Source: Candidatus Caldilinea saccharophila (GTDB taxonomy: Bacteria; Chloroflexota; Anaerolineae; Caldilineales; Caldilineaceae). Taken from it: DNA of 64,000 nucleotides. Position numbers and translations under genes: made by a program. Positions 49,400 through 59,905 of this stretch are shown here, piece after piece (the first letter of the stretch is position 1; each line of letters begins with the position of its first letter). The notes beneath the pieces are model-generated. The model had not been told where the DNA came from, ran no database searches, and saw only the letters and a list, made by a program, of their open reading frames with translations. The stretch is taken from assembly GCA_016710365.1 (NCBI GenBank), contig JADJVW010000026.1, positions 7,100 to 71,099 of the forward strand, in the 5' to 3' direction.

Positions 49400-49441
49400 T
49401 TCCCAATCTCCAATCTCCTAATCTCTTAATCTCCTAATCTC
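49400..49441. repeat. AATCTCCTAATCTC-type repeat, single arm
   Basis: CCCAATCTCCAATCTCCTAA and its continuation to 49441 match one arm of the GAGATTGGAGATTA repeat family; here without its inverted partner. Confidence 0.5.
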
Positions 49442-49442
49442 T

Positions 49443-49967
49443 TTATGCCGGCTCCACAAACGAAGGCTCGCTCGGCTCGGTGACGTCGTAGTCGCGCTCC
49501 CAGCCTTCGTGCTGCAAGGCAATCGACTGGATGGCGACGGCGTTGGCGCTGGCATCGAGTTCGGGCATGGCGGTGAACTCGGAGACCCAGCAGCGGTAGA
49601 CCTTGTAGGCGATGGCAAGCTGACCGGCCTCGTTGTAGACCTCGATGATGATGTCCTTGCGGAAGTCCTTGAGCGAGACCTCGGCGCCCAGACCGGAGCC
49701 AAAGTTCCACACCTTGTTGGCCCACTTCTCGAATTCGGTGTCGTGCGTGACCCCGCGTTCGAGCGTGATCGGGTCGAACTTGGTCTGGCCGGGTGATTTG
49801 CGCACGGTGCTCGGATCGCCGCCCTCGCGGTGCTCCACCGGGTCGGTGGTGCGTTTGAGCGCGCCGACCTTGCTGACGCCGGCGACGTAGCGGCCATCCC
49901 ACTTGACGCGAAACTTGAAATTCTTGTACGGATCGAACCGATTGGCGTTGACGGAAAACTTTGCCAT
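49443..49967 (-). CDS. eCIS inner tail tube protein (gp19-like)
   Basis: A 174-residue tube protein: DPYKNFKFRVKWDGRYVAGVSKVGALKRTT opens the T4 gp19-like fold, followed by TLERGVTHDTEFEKWANKVW and the conserved NEAGQLAIAYKVYRCWVSEF, AIQSIALQHEGWERDYD. GAGGAGG precedes the ATG at 49967. It is the only tube gene in the window, downstream of a single sheath gene; Afp/PVC carry two or three tube and sheath paralogues. Hexamers stack to make the inner tube that delivers the payload. Confidence 0.92.
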   Translation of the reverse strand: MAKFSVNANRFDPYKNFKFRVKWDGRYVAGVSKVGALKRTTDPVEHREGGDPSTVRKSPGQTKFDPITLERGVTHDTEFEKWANKVWNFGSGLGAEVSLKDFRKDIIIEVYNEAGQLAIAYKVYRCWVSEFTAMPELDASANAVAIQSIALQHEGWERDYDVTEPSEPSFVEPA

Positions 49968-49977
49968 GACAACCTCC

Positions 49978-51519
<1,542 letters not shown>

Positions 51520-51522
51520 GGA

Positions 51523-51732
51523 TTACTCTCCTTCAGGCAATTTCAACTCAGCTAACATAGCTTCCAGATAGGGACGCATCAGCGAGGGCAACGATTTCAG
51601 GTCACCGAAATAGACGCGCCGCCCGCTGATGACGTGGGTGAGGCTGCCCCGCCAGGTCGGGTGTGTGCGTTCGGTTGCGCTTTCTTCCAACCAGATTCTC
51701 ACGATGAATGAGTGGAAGTCGTCGTCAGACAT
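51523..51732 (-). CDS. Small acidic hypothetical protein upstream of sheath
   Basis: A 69-residue protein (FHSFIVRIWLEESATERTHPTWRGSLTHVISGRRVYFGDLKSLP). Its stop lies three bases before the sheath ATG, so it is probably coupled to sheath expression. Similar WRGSLTHVxSGxRxYFxDL proteins occur near other clusters; no motif reveals a function. Confidence 0.6.
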   Translation of the reverse strand: MSDDDFHSFIVRIWLEESATERTHPTWRGSLTHVISGRRVYFGDLKSLPSLMRPYLEAMLAELKLPEGE

Positions 51733-51810
51733 AGCCGTGAAGCGTAGCAGGCTACTGTCTGGCGCAGCGTCTTTGCGCCGTCTTATGCTGCGTCTTTTAC
51801 TGGCAACAAT

Positions 51811-52818
51811 TTATCTGCGCATGAGCGTGCGCGGTTTTTTCGGAAGGGGAGGAGTGTGCATAAGTGGCAGCATGGCGTCCGGCGCATCGGCGGCAAGGAG
51901 ATGCACCAGCGTCTCGACGCGGGCAATTTCACGTTGCACCTGGTGGAGCGTCTGGGCCAGCGTCGTCTGAATCTGGCCAAGCTGAAAGAGAATATCGGTC
52001 AGTTCGGCTCGATCGGCGTAGGTGGGCGTCATTAGCAAAACATTGTTGTTCTGCTCGGTGAATTGATCGCGGCGAATCTGTTCATAGAGCGACTGCGTGC
52101 TTTTGGCAGGTTCGACGCCCAGTTCGCGGAGGAGCATGGCCACGCAAGTCTCGTATTGGCGCAGCGCCGCTGTGCGGTTGCCCGCCCTACTGTGTAGACG
52201 CATCAACCGTCGATGGGTGCGCTCGCGCGCCGGGTCGCAGCGCAAGGCAAGCTCGCAATAGTGGATGCCAAAAGTATAATCCTGGGTGTGCTCGGCGTAA
52301 GCGATCAATCTGTCTAGCACCGTCAGATACATCTGCTGAAAGCGCTCGCGCTCGATGATGCACCAATCCTGATACCACCCTTCGAGCAGCTCGCCCTGGT
52401 AGAGCTTCACCACGCGACAGAGTTCATCCACCTGCACCGGAGAAAGCTCATTGCCTTCGAGCCGGTGTGTTGTCGTGTAGGCGTGCTCAAACTCTTCGAC
52501 ATCCAGCCAGATCGAGACCGCCGGGTTGAGCTCAACCCACTCTGCATCGGCGTGGAGCAACGGAACAGCGGGATGGCAGACATGGTCGAGCGCGCTCTGC
52601 AACTGCCAAAGCGCCTGGCGCAGATATTTCCGCGCCTGCACGTCGTTACGTTCTCCCCAGAGCAAGGTGGCAAGCGAGTCGCGCGTGCACGGATGCGTGC
52701 GATGCAGCAGCAGGTAAATCAACAACTCCTGCGCCTTGCGCGCTTCCATGCCGCCCACCTCCTGGCCATCTGCGGTATAGTGAATACGGCCAAACAGGGT
52801 GATGTGGAGTGAAGACAT
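51811..52818 (-). CDS. BTAD/SARP-type transcriptional regulator of the eCIS
   Basis: A 335-residue regulator. ATG 52818 is selected by GGAGG upstream. An OmpR-like winged helix (LHITLFGRIHYTADGQEVGGMEARKAQELLIYLLLH, RDSLATLLWGERNDVQARKYLRQALWQLQSAL) is followed by the bacterial transcriptional activator domain with TPR-like helices (LYQGELLEGWYQDW, ERTHRRLMRLHSRAGNRTAALRQYETCVAMLLRELGVEPA). The C-terminal 80 residues form a coiled-coil-like tail (LFQLGQIQTTLAQTLHQVQREIARVETL). First gene of the cluster, in the same orientation; a pathway-specific activator of particle production is the likely role. Confidence 0.85.
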   Translation of the reverse strand: MSSLHITLFGRIHYTADGQEVGGMEARKAQELLIYLLLHRTHPCTRDSLATLLWGERNDVQARKYLRQALWQLQSALDHVCHPAVPLLHADAEWVELNPAVSIWLDVEEFEHAYTTTHRLEGNELSPVQVDELCRVVKLYQGELLEGWYQDWCIIERERFQQMYLTVLDRLIAYAEHTQDYTFGIHYCELALRCDPARERTHRRLMRLHSRAGNRTAALRQYETCVAMLLRELGVEPAKSTQSLYEQIRRDQFTEQNNNVLLMTPTYADRAELTDILFQLGQIQTTLAQTLHQVQREIARVETLVHLLAADAPDAMLPLMHTPPLPKKPRTLMRR

Positions 52819-53180
52819 TGCCGTCCTCCATAGAACTAAACGTACTCGCCTGGCACGCAACGCGAAGCGCACGAGGGGAAGGTTCACAGCAGGCGCAGCG
52901 TGACTATGCTACTCCTCTTTGTCCCCGATTGCAATGGTTTTTTTGCGACGATTACCTTACAACTTTCGGCAAATCAGCCAGAAAGTTGACATATTCATCA
53001 GGGTTGCCGTTTACCTCTCACGCTTTACAGTATAGACGAAAACAAGCGATCAATTGTTGATGAATGTCACCACTGTGGTGTGATCTGCGACACGTGCGGA
53101 GCAACGCCGTGGTCGAGAACGTGGGCGTAGTATCCGCGTTGTGCGTTGATTTTTCGTTGATGGGGTTGGGGATTGGGGAT
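52819..53180. promoter_or_regulatory. Upstream region of the eCIS cluster
   Basis: A 362-base gene-free stretch before the BTAD gene. It holds a TATACT on the minus strand (53030-53035) without a good -35, a 13-bp palindrome CACCACTGTGGTG (53068-53080) and an ATCAATTGTTGAT inverted repeat (53049-53061), which could be operator sites. No ORF is convincing. Confidence 0.35.
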
Positions 53181-54578
53181 TTACTCTGACAGCCGCAACC
53201 ACATGCGATGGTTGTACGCCTCGAAGCCCTGTCCGGCAAAGAAGCGCATGGCAGAATGGTTGAACGCCCATACATTCAACGCCACCGTTTCGATGCCCAG
53301 GCTGCGTGCGTGAGCTTTGGCCGCGTCGATCAGCGCGGCGCCTGCACCCTGTCGTTGGTGCTCCGGGTTCACGCCGATTTGATGGATCCACAACCGTTTC
53401 AACCGGTAGGTCATCGATGTCTCCTGCGCCGGTATAGAGTCGGCGTAGAGATAACCCACCGCCGCGCCGTCGACTTCGGCGAGAAAGATCACAGTCGCGG
53501 GTTGGGCGAGCAGATCGCGCACGGTTGAGACTGGAAAGGTGGATGCGGAGGGCGGCTTGAAGAAGTCGGGATGCGCCGCGGCATGATGGGCTTGCAACGC
53601 GCCGTGCAATCTCACTATTTCGGCGGCGTCTTGTGCGGTGGCGCGGCGCACAACAGGCAGGGGCGCCAGTGAGTCGCCGGGCGTCGCGGCCAGGCGGCTG
53701 CGCATTTGCGCCGCGGCCGCGGCGCGCATCACCTCGACGGGCGGCGTCTGCCCCGTCCAGCGCGCAAAAGCCAGCGCGCCCTGCCAGATCAACATCCCCA
53801 GCCCACCGATGGCGTGCGCCCCGCCGACGCGCGCCTGTTGCAACAACCGCGTATCCACCGGGTTGTAGACGAGATCGTACACAGCTTGATCTGGGCGCAG
53901 CGGGAGATGTGCGGGCCACGGCGTCGTCTCGACCTGCGGCGTCATCCCCAGCGACGTACAGTTCACGATCAGGTCGGCGCGGCGCGCCGCTTCGGTCAAC
54001 CCATCGGGCAAGGGAACGACAGCGCCGGTCGTCTCGCCCAGAAATGAATGCAGGTCCGCGAGCAGCAACTGCGCCCGTTCCACGCTGCGGTTGGCAATTG
54101 TGATGTGGCGCGCGCCCGCCTGCGCCAACCCGTAGACGATCGCCCGCGCCGAGCCGCCCGCGCCGAGCACCAGCACGCGCGCTCCGGCCGGTTCCACGCC
54201 GTGGGCGCGCAGGTCGGCGATGAAGCCGGGCGCGTCGGTGTTATCGCCGCTCAGGCTGCCGTCCGCTTCCACGCTGATGGTGTTGACCGCACGCATTGCC
54301 TGCGCCGCCGGTTCGATCCGATCCAGAAAAGAGAGCACCGCCTGCTTGTGCGGCACGGTCACGTTGACGCCGCGCAGCCCCAGCGCCCGCATCCCGCGCA
54401 CCGCATCGCCCACCGCGTCGGGCTGCGAAGGATCGACGGGCAGCGGGACGTAGCGCCAGTCCAGCCCGAGCGCGGCAAAGGCGGCGTTGTGCATCGCCGG
54501 GCTGACGCTGTGGCTGACCGGCCAGCCAATCAGACCGACTATTTTTGTGGTGGCGGAGATGGAAAGCGCGTTGGGCAT
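53181..54578 (-). CDS. aroE: Shikimate dehydrogenase fused to a GNAT acetyltransferase domain
   Basis: A 465-residue fusion. Residues 1-295 are shikimate dehydrogenase (3-dehydroshikimate to shikimate, NADPH): IGWPVSHSVSPAMHNAAF, catalytic Lys78 in VTVPHK, NT at 99-100, Asp115 in GDNTDAPGF, GAGGSARA (NADP loop), NRSVERA and YNPVDTRLLQQAR; it ends about MRAAAAAQMRSRL. Residues 305-465 are a GNAT domain (VVRRATAQDAAEIVRLHG, IHQIGVNPEHQRQGAGAALIDAAKAHA, ALNVWAFNHSAMRFFAGQGFEAYN). No stop or frame break separates them, and there is no internal start with a good Shine-Dalgarno. Probably a genuine bifunctional protein. Confidence 0.93.
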   Translation of the reverse strand: MPNALSISATTKIVGLIGWPVSHSVSPAMHNAAFAALGLDWRYVPLPVDPSQPDAVGDAVRGMRALGLRGVNVTVPHKQAVLSFLDRIEPAAQAMRAVNTISVEADGSLSGDNTDAPGFIADLRAHGVEPAGARVLVLGAGGSARAIVYGLAQAGARHITIANRSVERAQLLLADLHSFLGETTGAVVPLPDGLTEAARRADLIVNCTSLGMTPQVETTPWPAHLPLRPDQAVYDLVYNPVDTRLLQQARVGGAHAIGGLGMLIWQGALAFARWTGQTPPVEVMRAAAAAQMRSRLAATPGDSLAPLPVVRRATAQDAAEIVRLHGALQAHHAAAHPDFFKPPSASTFPVSTVRDLLAQPATVIFLAEVDGAAVGYLYADSIPAQETSMTYRLKRLWIHQIGVNPEHQRQGAGAALIDAAKAHARSLGIETVALNVWAFNHSAMRFFAGQGFEAYNHRMWLRLSE

Positions 54579-54674
54579 GGATGACTCGTCAATGGGTGAT
54601 CAAGGGAACGCAGATATACACTGATGGGCGCAGATGTTCGCAGATAAAAGCGTGACCGATTAAAATTGCAGGAG

Positions 54675-55064
54675 CTATTCGAGCAACTTCTGGCTGCGGA
54701 TCACTCGGCGTACGCCGACCTCACGCGTTGCAAAGTTGAGTAACAATGCCAGTTCAAGGTTGGTGGCTTTGAGATAGTTGACGCATTGAGCCGTGTGCAT
54801 ATTATCAAGAATCTTAACTCCCCTCAGTTCAACGATAACCTTGTTCTCGACAACCAGGTCGGCAATATACTCGCCAACTATAATTCCCGAATAGTAGACA
54901 TTAAGCGGCTTTTGCTGGACCACATGAAAACCAGCGGTGCGCAACTCAAACGCCAGCGCGTTCTCATACACTTTCTCCAGGAAGCCAACGCCTAGTTGAT
55001 TCATCACCTTATAAGCACAGCCGATGATGCTGTGACTAAGTTCGTTCAACTGCTGATCTTCCAC
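54675..55064 (-). CDS. GxxExxY family protein
   Basis: A 129-residue protein with the family hallmark GVGFLEKVYENAL at residues 27-39 and the nuclease-like IADLVVENKVIVELRGVK (D...ExK). The GxxExxY group resembles PD-(D/E)XK nucleases; its function is not established. It lies among dispersed repeats upstream of aroA and may be transferred DNA. Confidence 0.85.
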   Translation of the reverse strand: MEDQQLNELSHSIIGCAYKVMNQLGVGFLEKVYENALAFELRTAGFHVVQQKPLNVYYSGIIVGEYIADLVVENKVIVELRGVKILDNMHTAQCVNYLKATNLELALLLNFATREVGVRRVIRSQKLLE

Positions 55065-55080
55065 AATTCACCTTTTGATC

Positions 55081-55765
55081 AAAAAATTCATCTGCGAATA
55101 TCTGAGGCTATCTGCGTTCTCTCAACGCGTCTTTGACGCGTACTTCGTCTACGACCAAAAAGGGAACGCAGATAGGCACAGATAAACGCAAATAAACGCA
55201 GATAAGAGCAAAGCGAAAAATTCATCTGCGAATATCTGAGGCTATCTGAGACTATCTACGTTCTCTCAACGCGTCTTTAACGCGTACTTCGTCTACGACC
55301 AAAAAGGAAACTCAGATATGCACAGATAAACGCAAATAAAACGCAGATAAGAGCAAAGCGAAAAATTCATCTGCGAATATCTGAGGCTATCTGAGGCTAT
55401 CTGCCTTCTCCCAACACCTCTATCACCCCCATATCCTCTACGCCCAAAAAACGAAACGAGATAGCCACAGATAAACGCAAATAAACGCAGATAAGAGCAA
55501 AGCGAAAAATTCATCTGCGAATATCTGAGGCTATCTGAGGCTATCTGCGTTCTCTCAACGCGTCTTTGACGCGTACTTCGTCTACGACCAAAAAGGGAAC
55601 GCAGATAGGCACAGATAAACGCAAATAAACGCAGATAAGAGCAAAGCGAAAAATTCATCTGCGCGAATATCTGAGGCTATCTGCGTTCTCTCAACGCGTC
55701 TTTGACCCATACTTCGTCCATGACCAAAAAGGGAACGCAGATGCGCACAGATAAAAGCAGATAGT
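55081..55765. repeat. Tandem array of about 144-bp units (five copies)
   Basis: AAAAATTCATCTGCGAATAT starts recur near 55081, 55216, 55361, 55505 and 55649. Each unit pairs TATCTGAGGCTATCTGCGTT-type sequence with GCAGATAGGCACAGATAAAC-type sequence in opposite sense, so each can fold into a long hairpin. The same motifs form the interior of the MITE-like elements. It fills the 716-base gap between GxxExxY and aroA. No CRISPR spacers. Confidence 0.85.
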
Positions 55766-55780
55766 ACCGGAAACGGCGCT

Positions 55781-57091
55781 TTATTCTTCCACCAGCAGAT
55801 CCGCGCCCAGCGCCTGCAGGGTGACCTCGAAGCCCGGAAAGCTGTCGCCGGTGACTTGGGCGCCGTGCACGACCGTCTGCCCGCGCGCGACGAGGCCGGC
55901 GACCGCCATCGCCATGGCCAGGCGGTGGTCGTCGTGCGACTCGACCGGCGCGCCGATCAGCGGCGTCGGCCCGTCGATGATAAAGCCGTCGGGAGTCGGT
56001 TCGATGCGTGCACCCAGCTTGCGCAGCTCGCCCACTGTAGTGGCGATGCGGTCGGTCTCCTTGACGCGTAGCTCGTGCGCGTTGCGCACGACCGTGCGTC
56101 CTTCGGCCTGGGTGGCGGCCACGGCGAGGATCGGCAACTCGTCGATCATGGTGACGATGGACTCGCCGCCAAAGGTCATCCCACGCAACGCCGAGGTCGC
56201 CACGACCAGATCCGCCACGGGTTCGCCGCCTTCCTCGCGTGGGTTGGTGAAGGTGATGGAAGCGCCCATCTCCAGCAGCGCGTCGACGATGCCGGTGCGC
56301 GTCGGGTTGACGCCGACGCCGCGGATGGTGATGTGACTCTGCGGCGTGATCGCGCCGGCCACGAGCAGAAAGGCCGCCGAGGAGATGTCGCCCGGCACGG
56401 TAATGTCGAGCGCTTTCAGCGGCTGCCGTGGGCGCTCGCTGGAGACTTTGTTGCCGTAGACCGTCACGGGCGCGCCCATTGCGGCCAGCATCCGTTCGGT
56501 GTGGTCGCGCGCCGGCCCCGGTTCGATCACCAGCGTCAGGTCGTGGGCATAGAGACCGGCCAGCAGCAGGCAGCTTTTGACCTGCGCGCTGGCGACCGGC
56601 ATCGTGTATTCCACCCCACGCAGCCGCGACGGGCGGATGCCCAGCGGCGCGTATTCGCTCATCTGCCGGCCCATGATGTCGGCGCCCATGCCGCGCAGCG
56701 GGCGCACGATGCGTCCCATCGGCCGGCGGCGAATCTGCGCGGTGCCGTTGAGGAAGGTCGCAAATTGCTGGCCGACAAGCAGCCCGGTGAGCAGGCGAAT
56801 CGTCGTGCCGGAGTTGCCACAGTCGAGCACGTTGCCCGGCTCTTGCAGGCCGTTCAGCCCGCGGCCGTGGACGACAAGCTCGGTGGGCGTGAGTACATCC
56901 ACCTGCACGCCCAGCCCGCGCATCACCTCGATGGTGGTGCGACAGTCGCCGCCGTCGAGAAAGTTGCGGATGTGGGTGTCGCCTTCGGCAATGCTGCCAA
57001 ACATCACCGCGCGATGGCTGATCGACTTGTCGCCGGGCACGGAGCAGGCGCCGGTGAGCGCCTTGCCAGGCGCCAACGTAATCTGGGTCAT
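55781..57091 (-). CDS. aroA: 3-phosphoshikimate 1-carboxyvinyltransferase (EPSP synthase)
   Basis: A 436-residue enzyme joining shikimate-3-phosphate and PEP. Motifs: PGDKSISHRAVMFGSIAEGD at residues 19-38, LDCGNSGTTIRLLTGLL, GTAQIRRRPMGRIVRPLRGMGAD, SAQVKSCLLLAGL, DISSAAFLLV and VKETDRIATTVGELRKLG with HDDHRLAMAMAVAGL near the end. Its ATG overlaps the stop of the Phd antitoxin gene (ATGA), so it is likely cotranscribed with the toxin-antitoxin module. aroE lies in the same orientation about 1.2 kb downstream, beyond GxxExxY and the repeats. Confidence 0.97.
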   Translation of the reverse strand: MTQITLAPGKALTGACSVPGDKSISHRAVMFGSIAEGDTHIRNFLDGGDCRTTIEVMRGLGVQVDVLTPTELVVHGRGLNGLQEPGNVLDCGNSGTTIRLLTGLLVGQQFATFLNGTAQIRRRPMGRIVRPLRGMGADIMGRQMSEYAPLGIRPSRLRGVEYTMPVASAQVKSCLLLAGLYAHDLTLVIEPGPARDHTERMLAAMGAPVTVYGNKVSSERPRQPLKALDITVPGDISSAAFLLVAGAITPQSHITIRGVGVNPTRTGIVDALLEMGASITFTNPREEGGEPVADLVVATSALRGMTFGGESIVTMIDELPILAVAATQAEGRTVVRNAHELRVKETDRIATTVGELRKLGARIEPTPDGFIIDGPTPLIGAPVESHDDHRLAMAMAVAGLVARGQTVVHGAQVTGDSFPGFEVTLQALGADLLVEE

Positions 57092-57381
57092 GCGGAATCC
57101 TCAGTCTCTGCCGTTTGGGAGAATGGGTTGACGTGTTTTGCGCGCACATCCTCGATGCGGATGCCTTGCCCGTTACGCAGACTGGTGCGCGCCTGCGCAA
57201 TGCGCTCCTGAAAGCGGGGGTCGCGTAGCAAGAGTTCTTCCCACCAAGTCTCAGGATCTTCAAAGCCGATCAATATGCCAGCCGGAACGCCGTGGCGGGT
57301 AATGATAATATCTTCCGTTTCCGCCATGCGCAGGTAACGTGAAAGTTCATCTTTCACCTGATTGAGTGGGACCTGGATCAT
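57088..57381 (-). CDS. Phd/YefM-type antitoxin
   Basis: A 97-residue antitoxin: MIQVPLNQVKDELSRYLRMAETEDIIITRHGVPAGILIGFED is the Phd/YefM DNA-binding fold, followed by an extended toxin-neutralising tail (WWEELLLRDPRFQERIAQAR). It overlaps the upstream toxin gene by 35 bases and the downstream aroA by four. Antitoxin with operator binding is likely, through the palindrome at 57723-57755. Confidence 0.85.
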   Translation of the reverse strand: MIQVPLNQVKDELSRYLRMAETEDIIITRHGVPAGILIGFEDPETWWEELLLRDPRFQERIAQARTSLRNGQGIRIEDVRAKHVNPFSQTAETEDSA

Positions 57382-57685
57382 CAGATTTCTCCCCTTGTTC
57401 AGTAAGCCATTTTATGGCTTTGTCTTTCTCCACAATTCCAAGCACTTCAACGATACCGGTACTTTGCAAATAGAACACATCATAGAACGTCCTGATGTCA
57501 CCAATTCGCAGCCTGTACTGTGGCCACTTCATACCCCTTAACCGCTTGATTCGGCTCTTGCTGATTTTCTCGGGTTCATAGCGCAGGTGGATTTCGATAG
57601 TATCTAAAACTTCGCTGCGTTGCGATGCTTTCAGTGCAAGCAAGTCTTCTGCAGCTTGCGGGGCGAAGATGATCTCATATCGCAA
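57347..57685 (-). CDS. RelE/ParE-superfamily toxin
   Basis: A 112-residue protein: YEIIFAPQAAEDLLALKASQRSEVLDTIEIHLRY, SRIKRLRGMKWPQYRLRIGDIRTFYDVFY, VLGIVEKDKAIKWL. This is the RelE/ParE fold with the 'YRLRIGDIRxFYDV' core seen in mRNA interferases and gyrase poisons. The toxin precedes the antitoxin, the reverse order (as in HigBA), and overlaps it by 35 bases. Confidence 0.85.
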   Translation of the reverse strand: MRYEIIFAPQAAEDLLALKASQRSEVLDTIEIHLRYEPEKISKSRIKRLRGMKWPQYRLRIGDIRTFYDVFYLQSTGIVEVLGIVEKDKAIKWLTEQGEKSDDPGPTQSGER

Positions 57686-57722
57686 ATTGAATTCTCGCTA
57701 ATAATGAGGCATTCGTATGACG

Positions 57723-57765
57723 GATAATTATGGCTATATCATAGCCATAATTATCGGGATGTCAA
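57723..57765 (-). promoter_or_regulatory. Toxin-antitoxin promoter with overlapping 15-bp palindrome
   Basis: On the minus strand TTGACA (57765-57760) and TATGAT (57743-57738) are 16 bases apart. A perfect inverted repeat (15-bp arms, 57723-57737 and 57741-57755, three-base centre) covers the -10 box and most of the spacer. This is the typical autoregulatory operator layout of TA modules and would also control aroA if it is cotranscribed. Confidence 0.78.
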
Positions 57766-57797
57766 AAAAACAATAGATTGTGGGAGGGGATACTCAG

Positions 57798-58682
<885 letters not shown>

Positions 58683-58693
58683 AGATGCTCAGT

Positions 58694-59764
58694 TTAGATA
58701 ATTTTGTTCATAGATAGCGGCCGCCACAACGCAATTCGCCCCTCGCCACTTGCGCCCCAGCGCGTGCGCACGCGCGGGTCGATGATGGAATAGCTGATGT
58801 CCACCAGTGTATTGGCCAGCGGATAGATGATGGCCGCCATCAGCGCCACGCCCATCACCGCCGGATAGTCCAACGTGGTCTCGGAGGTGGTGGCGTAGCG
58901 GCCGATGCCCGGCCAGTTGAAGATCGTCTCGGTAAGAACGGCGCCGCTCAACAGGCTGCCGAAGAGAATGCCGATGATGGTCAGGATCGGCGGCAGCGCG
59001 TTCTTGAAGACATGGCGGCCGATCACCAGTCGCTCTGACAGCCCTTTGGCTTTGGCGGTGCGCACGTAATCCTGGCTCAACATCTCCAGCATGGAGGAGC
59101 GGGTCATGCGCAGCAGCACCGCGGTCGAAAAGAGGCCGAGCGTGATCGCGGGCAAGATCAAATGCGCGGTGGCATTGGCAAGCACCGTCCAGTTGCCCGT
59201 CAGCAGCGCATCGACCGTGTAGAGTCCGGTGAGGTGCAGCGGCGGCGGCAACGTCGAATCCAGCCGGCCCGGGCCAGGCAGCCATTGTAGTTGCCGGTAG
59301 AAGATGCCCAGCAACACCAGGCCGACATAGAAGATCGGCATGGCGCCGCCGATCAAGGCCAGAATGCGGGCGCCAGCGTCGATCCAGGTGTTGCGGTTGA
59401 GCGCGGCGAGAATGCCCAGCGGAATGCCGAGTAAGATCGTCACGAGCAAGGCGGACAGCGTCAGTTCGACGGTGGCGGGCAGAAAGTCGCGCAGATCATC
59501 GGCGACCGCACGTCGCGTGCGGATCGAATTGCCAAAATCGCCCTGCACGAGGCGGCTCATGTAGCGGGCATATTGCACCACCACAGGCTGATCAAGCCCA
59601 AGCTGCTGACGATAGGCCGCGATCTGTTCCTCGCGCGCGTTCGATCCCAGCGCTGCGCCGGCCGGATCGGCCGGCACTAATTGCGCCAGGAAAAAGGTCA
59701 GGAGTGAAACGCCGATCAGGACGAAGATCAGACCGCCCAGCCGGCGGATGATGAAGCGCGCCAT
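58694..59764 (-). CDS. Peptide/nickel-type ABC transporter permease (DppB-like)
   Basis: A 356-residue permease beginning MARFIIRRLGGLIFVLIGVSLLTFFLAQLVPADPA and with LRQQLGLDQPVVVQYARYMSRLVQGDFGNSIRTRRAV, the DppB/OppB N-terminal pattern, six membrane spans and a C-terminal EAA-like loop (RTAKAKGLSERLVIGRHVFKNALPPIL). Downstream of the binding-protein gene across a 141-base gap with GAGATTGGAGATTA repeats. Confidence 0.93.
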   Translation of the reverse strand: MARFIIRRLGGLIFVLIGVSLLTFFLAQLVPADPAGAALGSNAREEQIAAYRQQLGLDQPVVVQYARYMSRLVQGDFGNSIRTRRAVADDLRDFLPATVELTLSALLVTILLGIPLGILAALNRNTWIDAGARILALIGGAMPIFYVGLVLLGIFYRQLQWLPGPGRLDSTLPPPLHLTGLYTVDALLTGNWTVLANATAHLILPAITLGLFSTAVLLRMTRSSMLEMLSQDYVRTAKAKGLSERLVIGRHVFKNALPPILTIIGILFGSLLSGAVLTETIFNWPGIGRYATTSETTLDYPAVMGVALMAAIIYPLANTLVDISYSIIDPRVRTRWGASGEGRIALWRPLSMNKII

Positions 59765-59893
59765 AAGGTTAGAGATTGGAGATTGGAGATTGAGAGATTA
59801 GAGATTGAGAGATTAAGGGGATTTACGGGGAAGCCCGTCAATCGCTGATGCCTAATCTCCAATCTCTCAATCTCTTATTCTCCTAATCCCCCT
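59765..59893. repeat. GAGATTGGAGATTA-type inverted repeat
   Basis: TTAGAGATTGGAGATTGGAG on the left and CCTAATCTCCAATCTCTCAA on the right could form a long stem between the binding-protein gene and the first permease gene; same family as 39136-39264. Confidence 0.65.
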
Positions 59894-59905
59894 TTTCTCA
59901 TTTTC

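Noticed and set aside
53050..53919. 289-codon minus-strand frame overlapping the aroE-GNAT fusion
   Set aside because: It is the same strand in another frame, Arg-rich, and the fused gene has clear motifs throughout this stretch.
55293..55658. 121-codon minus-strand frame (MNFSLCSYLRLFAF...)
   Set aside because: It translates the 144-bp tandem repeats; the repeated peptide follows the DNA repeat and has no start signals.
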